From NCBI GenBank assembly GCA_031763025.1, contig JASSKH010000024.1, forward strand, positions 7,630,523 to 7,694,522: 64,000 bases of DNA, in the 5' to 3' direction. A program made the position numbers and the translations under genes. Position 1 is the first letter of the stretch. Every line of letters starts with the position of its first letter. Positions 13,001-25,800 of this stretch are shown one piece after another. The notes under the pieces are model-generated. The model had not been told where the DNA came from. It searched no databases and saw nothing but the letters and a program-made list of their open reading frames with translations. This stretch comes from Macrocystis pyrifera (taxonomy: Eukaryota > Sar > Phaeophyceae > Laminariales > Laminariaceae).

Positions 13001-14652
13001 ATCCTCGCATGTGTCGCGCTGCTCTTAATTAATACGTAGTTTTGAGCCACGATGGTGTATCCCAACGTTCGGGCAACTCCTAACGCAGCGTGATCTATGA
13101 TACCATATATTAATTATTTTCCAGGAAAGCACAGGGGAGTGGACCCAGAGTTGCTAGGGTTCTACGCACATGAACTGATAGACGATGTTCAGGAGGCTTC
13201 ATCCGGGATATTCTCGACCCCCCTCTATCCCGAGTGGGATTCTACAAAGAACTACCTGGACACCGGGGAACTGACCGGGCTGGTGACCGCGCGGAACCCC
13301 AGCACGGAGTTGGAAGAGTTTTCGCTATCGGAAGCGTGCGGCGGCGGGGATGACCACGCTGGCGATACCGACGACGAGGATGGACCGCAGCGCCAATCAT
13401 GGGGAACTGTGGACGGTCTAACCCCTGCTGCTCGGTAAGGTGCTGTGTTCGTTTTGTTTAGCTGTCGTGCGTACCGTTGACTTTCCATTGTTGGCGCCTA
13501 TCTATATATGGAGTGCTTGCACGTGCTTTGTCTCCGTGTTCTTTACTAAACGAAGCGCTGGTGGTGAGGTCTGAGCGACTGGCACCACTTGATCTCGTTG
13601 AATCGTGCGTTCCCTTCCCCGCTAGGTTTTTCGCGGCGATGCAAGGTGGCCAGTCAGGAGACCGGCCCTTTACCGCCGTCAAGACCCCGGCGGAGAAGGC
13701 CAAGTTTGACCGTGACGCCCTTCGCCACCTTGTGCCCCGAGCCCAGAGACAAGCACACCCCCACATACCCGCTCAGGTACTGGATTGGGATGCGATGGCA
13801 GAGAGCTGGAATGAGGATGTCGCACGCGGAGAACGGAACGTCTTGGCCGGGCGGCTAGAGGTAGACACAAGCGAGAGCAGCCTCATCCACAGGAAAACGC
13901 CAGCCGACCTCAGAAATTACTGGACCGAGTCAAAGAAGGTGGTGAACGAGAAGCGGACAATGGAGCCCCACTGGGGGCGCCTCGCTCAACTGCGCCAACA
14001 CCAACGAGTGGAGCCAATGGCGACAGAAGCTAGTGACGCGCTTCGTGACAGCAGGCCGGCCAGTTTCGGGGTGGGCCAAAGTGGAGACGCCATTGTGTTC
14101 CCGTGCATCCCTTCAGCGCAAACGGCTCGAGCCGCACCAGCACCGTGTGCCTTTGCTCGTGCTGGCCACGGGGCGTTGGCGAACGATGTCGATGTTGACC
14201 GCGGGGGTGATGATGTGGAGGGCAGCGGGGGTGGAGAAGGCGATGGCGTAGGCGAGGTCAATGTAGGAGGGGAACCTGTTGGCGGGGCCCTGCCAACGCG
14301 GACGTGGGACAGTGCCACGGTTGGTGACAGCACGTTCGTTGTTCCTCCGCAGGCGTGTAGCACGCTCCAGCATGTCGCGCCTAGGTTTGGCATTGGTGGA
14401 CCCACCCCTGACCAGCAGCAGGTTTGGAATCCTACCCCCAAACTCCGGACCGCCCCTGCAACGTCACGTCGTCGGATGTGCCAGCAGTGTGGCCACTACA
14501 TGAGCACGATGCGAGCGTTGCATACCGTGACCAATAAAGCGGGTCAAAAGTCAAATTGCCTTGTGCCAGCTGAGGGGCGTAGAGAGGCAGACCATCCAGC
14601 CCGATTCAGGAACCGGTATGAGCCTTGCACTTGTGCAGTGTGTTCAGTTTGA
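7069..14652 (+). CDS. Transposase-like protein with embedded WRN-type 3'-5' exonuclease (1517 aa, 13 exons)
   Basis: I join exons 7069-7665, 7731-7787, 8299-8435, 8674-8886, 9082-9418, 9600-9701, 10096-10539, 10702-10923, 11224-11559, 11755-12241, 12474-12758, 13125-13434 and 13626-14652. All introns are GT-AG, every phase matches, and the 4554-nt total has no internal stop. Residues 1-199 are low-complexity with an AT-hook-like RRGRPSGSK near the start. Residues 200-335 hold paired CxxC motifs (210/213 and 247/250) in a DUF6729-like context. VTDDKVFHGVYTMVNEFGQ (about 426-444) and VFYSDVCCGDR (482-492) resemble the first and second Asp regions of a DDE transposase. Residues about 570-720 are a DEDDy exonuclease: FDCEW (D574, E576), VGHD (D637), YAALD (Y706, D710). 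RGTNRVEAYH (Glu 1036) and the RRNHRMA region resemble a transposase C-terminal end. Exon 13 ends with a Cys/His cluster. Exonuclease: high confidence; transposase reading is inference. Confidence 0.85.
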
Positions 14653-16024
14653 ACGATGGGTTAAGGCTCGTGTGTCTAGAGTTTGAGGACTGCTCGTGTT
14701 TCCAGAATTTGAGGACTAACGCCCAGACGGGTATAGAGGGTAGGGCAACTGGACTCAGTCCGGCGGGGAGGCGGCGTAGCCTGGGTTTTTGTTAGTGGGT
14801 GAGTTCGCGCGATTCCCACACTACCCGGAGAATTATTTTCCGGGTGGCTATCTCCACCGCATCTGATCCCCAGTGGGAGGATCAGGGCGGGTCGACATAC
14901 TCACGCGGCCGCACGTCACGGCAGCACCGTCGTGTTCTACGACCGAGTTAGAATCGACACACGACACAGATGTGGAAGTGTGGTGAGCTTAAGCTTTTTT
15001 TCCCCTTCCTCTGGAGGATAAATAAAATGAAAAAAAGGGGTGTACGCGAGGGTGACCGGGACAGTCTTTTTTTCTGTTTTTCGACACCTCACGAAAAAAA
15101 ATATTAAAATAAAAAACAAACCGGAGCGCTGGGAGCGCTGTGATCACAGGACAATTTAAGACAATTGAAAAAAATACAAAACCAATTTTAGATCACTTGG
15201 TTTAAAAGACGGGGGGGGGGTCTCTACACATGATTTCAACTTCTGTTTTTGTTAGGAAGTCTTCAATCGTCCTGTGTTTTCCATTTTGATCTTGTCATGT
15301 GAGACGTCGAAAAAAGGCTTTTTCGGTCGCCCCGGGTGTACGAGTACCCATTGTGACAAATATATTTTTTTAGTGGACGCTTATTTTTGCGTAGACCGTG
15401 GGAGTCTTCTTCCTCCCCCTCCGCCGTGTTTTATAGATTTCTTCGTGTTTTTCGCGCATAGGGTTCCACATTCCTTCTCGATTGCCACCGAATTTTGCCA
15501 GCGTGCGCTCTCGCACTTTACTTTCATCGGCGGAAGCAGAGTCAGAAAAAGATGAAAAAGAGTACAACAGCAGTTGCAAATCACACGTTATGTCAGGTGT
15601 CAGTATATACCGGTATAGATACTTGTATCATACCTCGTACGTTACATGTTTACCACTATGTACCCACACATACCAGGTGTACAGCAGTATGTAAGGACCG
15701 TTTGATATATAAAATAATTTCTGAACGGTACTTACATTCCCGGACAGAGTGGCGTTCGTAGATGCCCCATGTATTTAGATGTAGAGCTACAAGCAAGCTC
15801 TGATGACGAGTAAAAACACTCAACACTTGCAGCTAACACTGCACAGAACAAATGGATGTAATATCGGGCCACACAGCAGCCTTTGTACCCTACGTAGAAG
15901 CTAGGTAAGTTTTCTCGTTTACTGCGTACTGTCCCAGTTACGTTCAGCGCCGGGTTTCCAAGATTTTTCGCGGGCTTCGCCCGCGGAATTAAATTAATTA
16001 AAAGCTGGCCCGGTACACGAAATA
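14653..16024. other. 3' flank of the exonuclease gene, no gene recognised
   Basis: A near-direct duplication (GAGTTTGAGGACTGCTCGTG / CAGAATTTGAGGACTAACG) sits just after the stop at 14,680-14,720. The rest is AT-rich with mixed homopolymers. A short perfect hairpin, CGCGGGC TT GCCCGCG-like, lies at 15,968-15,983 just before the second long direct repeat. No exon-like segment was found. Confidence 0.5.
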
Positions 16025-16759
16025 CGTCCAAGCCGTTCCAGCTTGACTCGTGCACGAGTATATAACATCACAAGCAGTTGCAGTGAAGTTTTGAAACTTT
16101 GCGCCACGAAAGTCAAGAAGCTCGTAGGAGTACAGGGTACAGCAGTTCTCGTGAACAATGTTCACGCGCAATCGTTCACCTGGGGATTATTTTTGGGTCT
16201 CGACAGGTGTCGATCAGGTTGTCTCGTGCCGTCTCTTCTTCCTGGTACACCAAAATTCATCAACCTCAACTGCAAGCCGTTTTGACTGCATCTCCCAAGT
16301 TGCAGGAAGAAGGAAGGCTTTGTTGTATGAGCAGGTATGATATGCCAGTTATGTCATACATGAGGCATTCCGTAACTTACCGCCGCCTGGTGTAGATATC
16401 ACCGTCACCGTCGCTGTGATGGCGCTGATGTCCCGTTGTGCGCTTCGATCCTCTCCGTAGACGGGAATACTCGGCAAGCTGGGCGTGCCAGCTACGATCA
16501 GCGAAAGTAAGCGAAATGGGAAGGGACAACTGGGGCTAAGCTGGCGAGACCCTCCGCATACGGAGAACAACGGAAAATTACAGGAGCTGATTGAGTAAAG
16601 CTGCATTACTGGCTGCTATCTGCTGTGCGCTGCTGCTCCGCGGCTCTGCTGGCTCTGCTGTCTGCTGTCGCGGTGTTTCTTTGTACCCCGTTTTTCCGGA
16701 CTAAACAAACAAAACATACATTTGGAACTCCTTCTTGTAGATCTCGGAAGTCGGAAGCG
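16025..16759 (+). repeat. Long direct repeat, copy 2 (735 bp)
   Basis: Near-identical to 6059-6792. It ends 74 bp before the start codon of the ZIP transporter, so it probably overlaps the promoter and 5' leader of that gene. Either this is the original location and copy 1 was duplicated in front of the exonuclease gene, or the pair brackets a mobile or recombined 9.2-kb unit. Confidence 0.9.
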
Positions 16760-16833
16760 ATGAGAATGACTAGGAAGGTGCCGTGCCTCACTCTCACTTC
16801 AGGTCGCTGCCGCTGACCTGCGGAGCAGGCACA

Positions 16834-19800
16834 ATGAGCGATGCACCTTCCGCGGACTTGTTTAAGGCCATGGCGGCTCTAATTCTCTTCTTGATTGCCT
16901 TGGTGGGAGGGATCCTGCCCCGAAGATTGCGGAATATCGGCTCTAGAGTGGTCTCGTGTCTGAACTCAGCGGCAGGAGGAGTCTTCTTCGCATCGGCGAT
17001 GGTGAGGACAAATCAGAGGGCAGTCTCTAGGATAGGTCCGTGTCCTTACAAGATCATTGGCATCATGGCCTCGTCATGGTTGATGATGTGGAGCCACGCT
17101 GATCTGTGATCCTCGCGAAGACCTTTGATGATATTACAAGCAATAGTGTCCTATCTCCTCCACGCGTATCTACAAGCTGGCCCAGCCGAGATGCTGATTG
17201 CGTGGTTGATCGCGCATGCCCCGCTCATTTGTTGGGGATGTGATTTTTTTACACCAGCCGTGCAGCGTGATCATTTTGATTAGCGGAAAGCGCGAGAGCG
17301 TGAGTTATTAATAGCTACATTCGATGAAAATCGACGAGCAGTGGGAATGCTGAACCCTAATGCTGAACCCTATGCACGACAAAAAAAATAAAGGCACATA
17401 CCGGGGGGGAGAAGGGACGACACCTGTGACGGCTTGTCTAGAGGATCTCTGAGGGTAAAAACCTGCTCCTACGAGAAAGTAAAAGTGATTATTAAAAAAA
17501 AAAAAAAAAAAAAAAAGCCGTGATCATACACCCAACCAACAAACGGTCACCTTTTTTTTTTTTTTTTTTTTTTTTCGTTTGTTCGAGGGATGTGACCGAT
17601 ACAACGATCCGAAAAATACAACAGCGGCCATAACTTGTCTGGAAAAAACAACAAAAATGGCGGGTTCTCCGTTTGTTTGCACATGCGGTTCAAAAACTGA
17701 GGTTTGCTTTTCGGATCGAAGCTCGCAAAATTGAGCGGGGCATCGCAGAAAAACCCACATTTCTCGTAATTACTTGTTTTATGTATGAAAATCGTGTTTT
17801 GGCAATTTATCTGTTGGTGGGTTGCGAATTGGGCAATGAAAATAATAACGAATCGATCTTGTTCTATAATAGGGTCTTCGGCCACGTCTCCACCAATGTT
17901 CGCTAATGGAGAACGACGATTTTGTTGCGAATTTTGTGTTGAAAAATTGGCGTTTTTGAGTTTCCGCCGATAACTCGTCGAGATCGAGTCGAAATATAAT
18001 AATGTCCTAATTTTAACCTACTTTTTTTTCTGCGCGTGCAGCGTAGTGTCAGGGTCAGTGCCTCCAAACTTCAAGTCCATATTCCCAGTGGTTCACGAGA
18101 TACGACCTTCGGATGGTTTATCCTTTTTTCGGCTGGCCCAGCTCGTACCATATTGAGATCCCCCGCTCTACCTTCCGCTCTGACTTGGTTGCAGTTGGGT
18201 AGTTTTGGCCCCAACACAGCAGTATTTTGCCGCATTGTCTCCGACTATCATATTTGTGTACGGCATGGACTGAACTGAGACACACGAAGTGCGCCAGTGA
18301 CCGTGTGAGCCCTCCCGCTTTATTTGTCCCCCAATGTCTCTCGGCGGAGCACGAGCGTTGCGCGCCTTGCTCTACGCCGTACGTGTTAAATATCTGGTCC
18401 CTGGTATTAATAGCAGCTTGCACGCCGGCCAATACCTCGCGGGTCGTATACATGTATAGTGGTATACGAGCTGCAAAACATACAAACTACAAATTCCTGT
18501 ACACACCCGTGACATGCAAGCGGAATCCTGCTGACATGGGCTCCACGCTGTAAATACATGCTACTGCTGTACAAAAATCCGCAGCCTGTCGCTCTCGCAC
18601 ATACTAGACCTCACCTGTCGGCTAGACAGCGGGGCGAAGCAACCTACGCGAAAGAGGCCCGAAGCCGTCCCGTCCCGTCCGCCTGCCGTTTTTGTCGCCG
18701 TACGGGTGGTACTCAAATATAGTGGGAGAAGCAGGACGGGCATTTACCACCACCACGCCGTCACACCAGATACCAGATGCTGTTGTTGAGGAGGCCGCGG
18801 TGTGAGCCTTCGACTGGCCGCCCCTGGCCGCCCCGGACCCTTCGTGCGTCTAATGCGTGTATTAACCTTTTTAGAACTGCATTCCCGTTTTAGGGACATA
18901 CCACTCAAATTTTCAAGCAGTCGTCTCCTAAACGGGACTGCAGTCCTAAAAGACTTACAACGCCAACATGCCGTAAAGAGCGTCGAGCTCGCACAGAGAG
19001 GGGGTGCGATCGTTTTTCAGCGCTCGATTTTTCCAGAACGGGAAAGTTAAGGTTGCCAATACACCGAATCCTTTTCAGGGCCGCAGTCTCATTTGGGGAC
19101 AACCCACTTGGAATTTGAGTGGTTTGTCCCTAAAACGGGACTGGGGTCCTAAAAAGGGTTGAGGTGATTTCGGAAAGATCTGGTCGAGAGCCTTCCGAAA
19201 ATAAAATGTTGTCGGCTTAAAAGCACCCTTACCACCGTTGTCGAGAGAAAACGAGCTGCTGAAAAACGATCGCACCCCTACGCGACCCTCAACGCTTTTA
19301 GGACCGCAGTCCCGTTTCGGGGACAAACTACTTAGAATTTGAGTAGTCTGTTCTCAAAACGGGACTGCAGTCCTAAAAGGTCTTGACCCGCCGACGAAGG
19401 CCAGCCTCCTTCTCCTGTCATACCACTTTTTCTTTCAACAGGTCGCCGCCGTCGCTACCGGTACGTGAAAGAACCTTCACTCCGCACAAGGGTAATGATC
19501 GTATCACGTACTGTTTAGGAGGCACCCAAGAGGCAGGTACATAAGTACTCCCATTGCTGTCTCTGGAAGTGGCTACACCGGAAATTAAAGTAACTCATTG
19601 AAGCTGTCATCCATATGCAAGTCCGCCTCACACGCGGTTCTTAGTACTGTAGGATGCAGCTCATCCTTCACGTGACTCGCCGGACACCTCACGGCGCTTC
19701 GCGCTTGGTGCAAACAATGTCTGCTTGGTCGGAAAACCCGAGATGCCCCGCCCCGGCATTGTGGGGATGCGAGGGTCTATGGTCATACGAGTACGGCCAT

Positions 19801-22800
19801 GCATGAGATCGAGTACATCTCTCCTATCGAGTACACCCCCCCTTTTCCCTAGCGCATATGCAGATTGAAACAGCAGCATGCAGTGTGCATCGGCAGTGTG
19901 CATCAGCGGTGTGCAGCAGCAGTGTTGCGATGGCGCCGAGGAGGCTATCTGTTTCTTCCTCCCTCCCGCCCGTGCCCTCACGACGCCCTGGGCACATTAA
20001 CGCCGCTCTTCTCTTGTCGGCGAGAGAGAACTTATGAAGACCCCTCTTTGCACGTCGTACGCCGCAGGCTGCCACAGGCTGCGAAGCAGGAAAGGGGAAA
20101 GACGAGCCAAAAGTTTGTATGTACTACGTGGAAACGAAGTAATGAGCGCCCAACTGTTGGAGGGGGCAAAATGAGCAAAACGTTTCTATATAATATGTGG
20201 AAACGAAATAGTGAGCGCCTAACTGTTGGAGGTGTCTCTACTAGGAGTAGGAACGGTGCTCCGTCTCGAAAGGGATGCGTGGTCATTGGTAAAATTACTG
20301 CAGTAACGCGAGCACCCCCCCTCCCCCCGCCTATGGTCGTACGACTACGGCCACGCATGATAATGAGTACACGCCCACCCCCCCTCCCGGCTGATCGACA
20401 GGTTCATATGTTGCCCGAGAGCAGCAACACTCTCCAGGACGCGTGGGGGGATGCTTTTCCATGGGGAGGCTTAATCTGCTCCGTCGGCTTCCTCCTGGTA
20501 AGCTAACCGCGAAACCGCCTAGGCTAATTATTTCTCAAGTGCCGGGCAAACATGCCCCCGTTTCTTGTACTGCAACCCCTACGTACGGTATTACACGCAA
20601 GATAACACCCCCCCCTTGCTGGGATGAATTTCCCGGTCGTTTTTTTTTTCTCTATTAACATGGGAAGCACGCACAACGAAGGTAGTGGCTTTGGAAATAT
20701 CTCGTCGAGATGATCTCTCCACAGACGCTTCGCTCGGCGATTGCATTGTCCCCGTCGTGGCGAAATCAGCTGTAGTCCCAGTGACATTCGTCCGAGTGAG
20801 TGTGGGGGTGTATTATCTTGCGTGTAATGCGGTATACTTGACACCAGTATTTTTTAACTTTGGGATTGCTGGTTACCCTAGCGGCTCTTCAGGCCTGTGT
20901 GGTACTTTCTACCGCTTGGTGTGCGTGTAGTCTGTTTTCCCTCCTCGAGAGGCGGGAGGGGAGGGGGAATCATATCATGCATGACCGTAGTCGTGTATCC
21001 ATACACCCTCGCAGTTTTACGATGCCGGGACGAAGCACGTCGGGTTTGCACCGATCAGGCAGGCATTGCTTGCATCAAGCGCGAATCGAAACATGCCGGG
21101 GGTGGGGGATGCCAAGGGTGTGGTAGGTTCACTACTGCTGTACTTCCGCTCAATGTGCGTCTATTTTCTTTTCCTCCGCTATCAGTTGGGAGAGGGGGGG
21201 GCAAGAGCGTGACGGACTTGTAATTAGCCGGCGCCATCAAGCGGCTCTTGGTACCGCGCAAGAGCCCTGCTGGCGGGAGAATTACGCGGCTTTTTTTGCC
21301 AGCCCAAAGAAAATCCAATGTGACACCCTCATCTGAAGTACTCGTGACGAAGGTCTCTCGTGAACTGGCCCGAGAAAAGGCGGGGTCCGCAGGCTGACCG
21401 CGTTGCCCGCCCGCGGTCTGATTGCACCCGGTTGGAGTAGCGTCTTGTCAGCTATTATCCCGTGGCAATCTGAAACGTTCAGCCTAACAACTCCGTGAGA
21501 CAGTGGGTGGGTTGCAGCCCCCCCGAGACCGGACAAACACCTGATAATCGGCCGACCAACCAGTTTTAGCATCACCTTCGCTATATGGCACCATTACGCT
21601 GGCGCGACCTCCCCCCCCCCCCCTCTCCTCTCATCCTTTCGCCGCGTCCCGTCGCCGTCCCTCCCGCGTGTCTTGTCTGTGTCTTGTCCCACCATTACCC
21701 AACTTGTTTGACGTGTTATTGGCATCGACCAAGCGTCTCCTTGGCTATAAGACGCAACCGCCCCCGCCCCCCATACGATTACGGCCATGCATGACATGAG
21801 TACACCTCGCCCCCCCTCCCATCCTTCCTTTCGCCGCGTCCCGTCTTGTTCGGCAGATTCTTTGCATTGACCAAGCCGTATCGATATCTAACTCCCGTAG
21901 GATAGGGAGGACGGGCCACACCTTGGTGCCAACGGTGAGCGCGAACGAGACCACGCCGTTTTTTCATCAAAGACGAGACGTCTATTGGACGGGCGGGGTG
22001 GGTGCCTTCTTGTACGTCGAGAAAGTGGCGGTCGTAATTGTAGAAGTCGTGACTGCGGTAGGAGTTGCAAACAAGGGTTGCAATCAGGGGTTGAAATTAT
22101 GGGTTGCATTTAGAGGGTTGATTTTTTGAGCCCAACCATTTCTGGCTCGTACGTAGAGGGTGATTGCGAAGAATTTGGTTGGAACCATTTTTGTCGGGTT
22201 TCTTGTGGTCTGTTTCCTGTGTAGTAATGACCCCAATTCCTGCAATCTTCCTGAGGAGTCAACCCAACCCGATATTAGTTGGGTTTAAAGTGGCATTTCG
22301 GCCTCTTGTTGCCACACCCTTGAGAAGAGTCTGAATTTCCGTTCGGCGGGGGTCATCTTTATACAGGAACAACAGACCACAAAAACCCCCCAACTGAATG
22401 TGGGTTTCAACCAAGAACCTCCGCGAAACACCCTGTTTCTTGCTGCGGGGAGCTCTCGTCAAATAATGAGATTTTTCCCAACATTTCTGACATCTGATAG
22501 CACAACCACTCTGTCCCTAGATGTAAGGAATGCTTTGTTTGAATATTAGAGCGACAAAGGTCCTTGGGTTAGAGTTAGAGTTTGGGTAGGGTGATCAGCG
22601 TCCACTGTATAAGCATGCCTGGTATCTCCTGCTGTTATCACTTCTTTCTTCTGAAAAGCCACGCAATGAACAATAAATAGCGTCAACAACAGTAGTAGCG
22701 TCTTGAAACAAGTAAAATTCTACCTAGCAAGTATCTACGTCGCGAGAGAATTTCCATGCCTCAGTCCAACCCTGTATTAAATGGTAACACCTAGGGAACA

Positions 22801-25800
22801 GCAGGGCAACCCTTGCCCTGCTCTACAGTGAATATTTGAGTGATAAAGGTCCTCATATTTAGGTACCTGGTACGTATGATGGTACTGTCCACAATATTGA
22901 TCGTCGATTACCTCATCCTAGGTTGTGGGATTTCTGTATCGGGCCTAGCTTTTACCGTTTTGCTGTGCACAAGTCGACGTACAAGTCGGGTGTCGAGTGC
23001 GGTGTAGATCCTTATGAAAGAAGTACTACATAGTGGGTGGGTGACGAGCGTATTTTGGCCCACTCACTATTGCTCTTTTTACTTAGTTAAGTGTTCACCG
23101 GGATGCATAGTCCCCTTTTTCCTTCTCGTATATTTCCCCTTGCACGTCCCTTTTGGCTCATGCTCGGGGTAAGTATGTATGTGTCTGAGCTTTGGCTTCC
23201 CATTTTATTTATTTATTTGGGATTCTTCTCCTTTTCTTTTTCTTTTTCTTGTTCTTTTTCGGTTTGGTTTTTTTTTCATTGCTTCTCTTTCTTTATGGTG
23301 TATTTTGGTTGCTGGCGTATGTATGTATGTTGTGTCGGCCGCACCTAGTGCGAAGGCATGGTATTACGTAGGCTATTAATGCATTACGGTGTGTTATCTC
23401 TGTGTCGTAATCTGTGACCACAGAGCTCGTATCTTTCTAGGGTGAAGAATCAGCACGGACACTGGGCTTGCTGGATGTCGACGAGTAGAAGAACGGTTTA
23501 ATGTGAAGAACACACACACACACAGCTCAGAGCCTCAGGAGAAGTAGGCCTACCGCAGCACTCGCCTCGTGTTTTTGTAGCCGTGTGTATCGTTGTGCTC
23601 GTTTTTTTTTGTTGTTCGAGACTGCTTTTGGACGAGAGGGGTGGGTGAGTGGGTGGGCGGGTTTCTTTTCCGGCGTCGAGTTTTTTGCGCTCGTGAGATT
23701 TTGTTTGTTGTTGGGGGCGTTGTTTGGATGAGAGGGGTGGGCGATTTTGTTCGACGTCGGAAGTGGCGGTACTGTACTGTAGTGTATTTTTTCTAAAGCT
23801 TTTTTTGGACGGGAGGGGTGGGTGACTTTCATTTTCGACGCCGAGAGTGGTGGTGTTGTAGTTTTGTTGCTGAGACGTTGATTGGACAAGAAGGATGGGG
23901 GATCTGTTTCGGCGTCGAACGTGGCGGTTGTGGATGTTGGTTGTTTTGATTTTTTTGGAGGAGAGGGGTGGGTGTTTTTCTTCACGTCGGAGTGTGGCGG
24001 TCGTGAATGTTTTGTTTGTTTGTTTTGGTTCCTCGTTTGGACCACTGTCTTGTGTGAGGGAGAACAAAGAAACCTACTCCCGGGTGTTGTGTTTTTTGCA
24101 TCTTTGACTTCCTCTTTTACCGCTGGAAATGCTTTCCAACTCTATTTCCAAGTCTTCTGTTTTCCCGAACGTGGATGTGTCTGAAAAGAAGTTACTCTAT
24201 TGCTGCATATACCAGTGTGTCTTTCCAGCCTACCCTTTAGTTCTTTTTTTTGTTTTCGCGTTCGTCGCGACTTTGCCCATTTTTTTTCATGGCTGTTCTG
24301 CGTTTCCTAATGAAAGCATCACCGTCCATCTCGCGGTTTCAGGGTTGCCCGTCTCATATTCGGTTTGTCCATCCCCAGCCCCCTTGCCCCTACATCATAA
24401 CGCCTCTGCTCGGCCTCATGCCCCTCCGGCCTTGTGCCCCCCGCCCGTCTCAACGGGAACTTGCCGCGTCCCGACATCCTACTGTCATCGATATGATGCC
24501 GAGTATACTCCGTCCAAAATCTAGCGCTGATACTTTTTTTTCTCGATTTTTTCCCCGCCCTCCAGCCGCTTGGGGCCTACCAGGTATATTTTTAGTACCA
24601 GACCAGGTATCGTCCCATGAAACACACTTCATGCCCCATCCAGCAAAGAGTGAGGGTGCGGTAAACAATATACGTTCATTGAAGTGCTTGTATGCTTTTG
24701 GTCGCGGCGTCCTTTCTGCTGTAACCCAGCCCGCGCCTTCTGGGTGCCCCCTGCTTGTCGGCGTGCCCTGCTTGCCCTGCTTGTTTGCCGTGCTTCGGCT
24801 GTCCTATTTGTCATGCTTGTCCTGTTTGTCCTGTTTGTCATGCTTGTCCTGCTTGTCCTGCTTGCGTAGGAACCTCCGTCAGACGTCGAGCACCTCTCGA
24901 GTAGCCTCACGGGTGGGGGGCGCCACCACCGGAACACCGACTCGGAAGATTTTGCAGAGCTCGTGAGTGGCGTTGGCTGGCACTTAATATATTCCGCTTG
25001 CTTTTTCGTTTTTTTTAGCTGCGCTTGTTACGCGGTGTTTCGTGCACCCCCCCCCCTCCCCCCCCGCGCGCGGTCCCTTGCAGGATGCAGTTCACGCTTC
25101 ATGCGACTGGCCGAACACGTCACGGCGCTCCGCGCTTGGTGCAAGCAATGTCTGGTCGGTGAAAATCCGACCTCCATCCCGTGATTGTTGAAATGCGAGG
25201 GTTATCGCCTTACTACTGCGGCCATGCATGACACGTGAACACCCCTCCCTCATCACTACCACCGTCACCACCACACCCATCGCCGCTACTACCACCACCA
25301 TCACCACACCCATCGCCACTACCACCACCACTAACAACCACGTCCACCACTCCGCCAGGCTCTTGAGCTCCGTTCCCTCACGATTCGAGGCCAAACCCGC
25401 ACTCCCACCCAACTGGAAAAAGGGCTTGTCCCTAGCCGTGCGGGACGATATTCATCGCGTGGTTGTGTACCTCGTAAAATATGCGCTTATACGGAGCGCC
25501 CACATGCCACCGCTCTTTTCTTGCACCACCGCGCCCTTGACGGCCCCTGTGTTGAGGTTTCTACGCCCTCCCCCCTCCGGCCTCCCCCCTATCCCCCCCG
25601 TCCCCTGGCCTCTCCCACCCCCTCGCCCCCTAATGGTCGGCCGTGACCCCTTGCGCAAGGAGATGAGCGGTATTTCCCCACGGGCCCTTCTGGCTCCCTC
25701 AGCGATAGGACAATCGAGAGACGACGTTTCAGATGACCATGGTGCGGACGGTACCGGCGCTGATGGTGCGGACCGCCGCTTTAGAGGTGGCATTAACAGT

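Noticed and set aside
6059-16759. Classical LTR retrotransposon
   Set aside because: No gag, protease, reverse transcriptase or integrase; the enclosed gene has 12 introns; no TG...CA ends or target duplication seen.
23498-24067. 189-codon minus-strand frame
   Set aside because: Its whole length is the 23.6-24.0-kb minisatellite read through. No domain, and repeats explain the openness.
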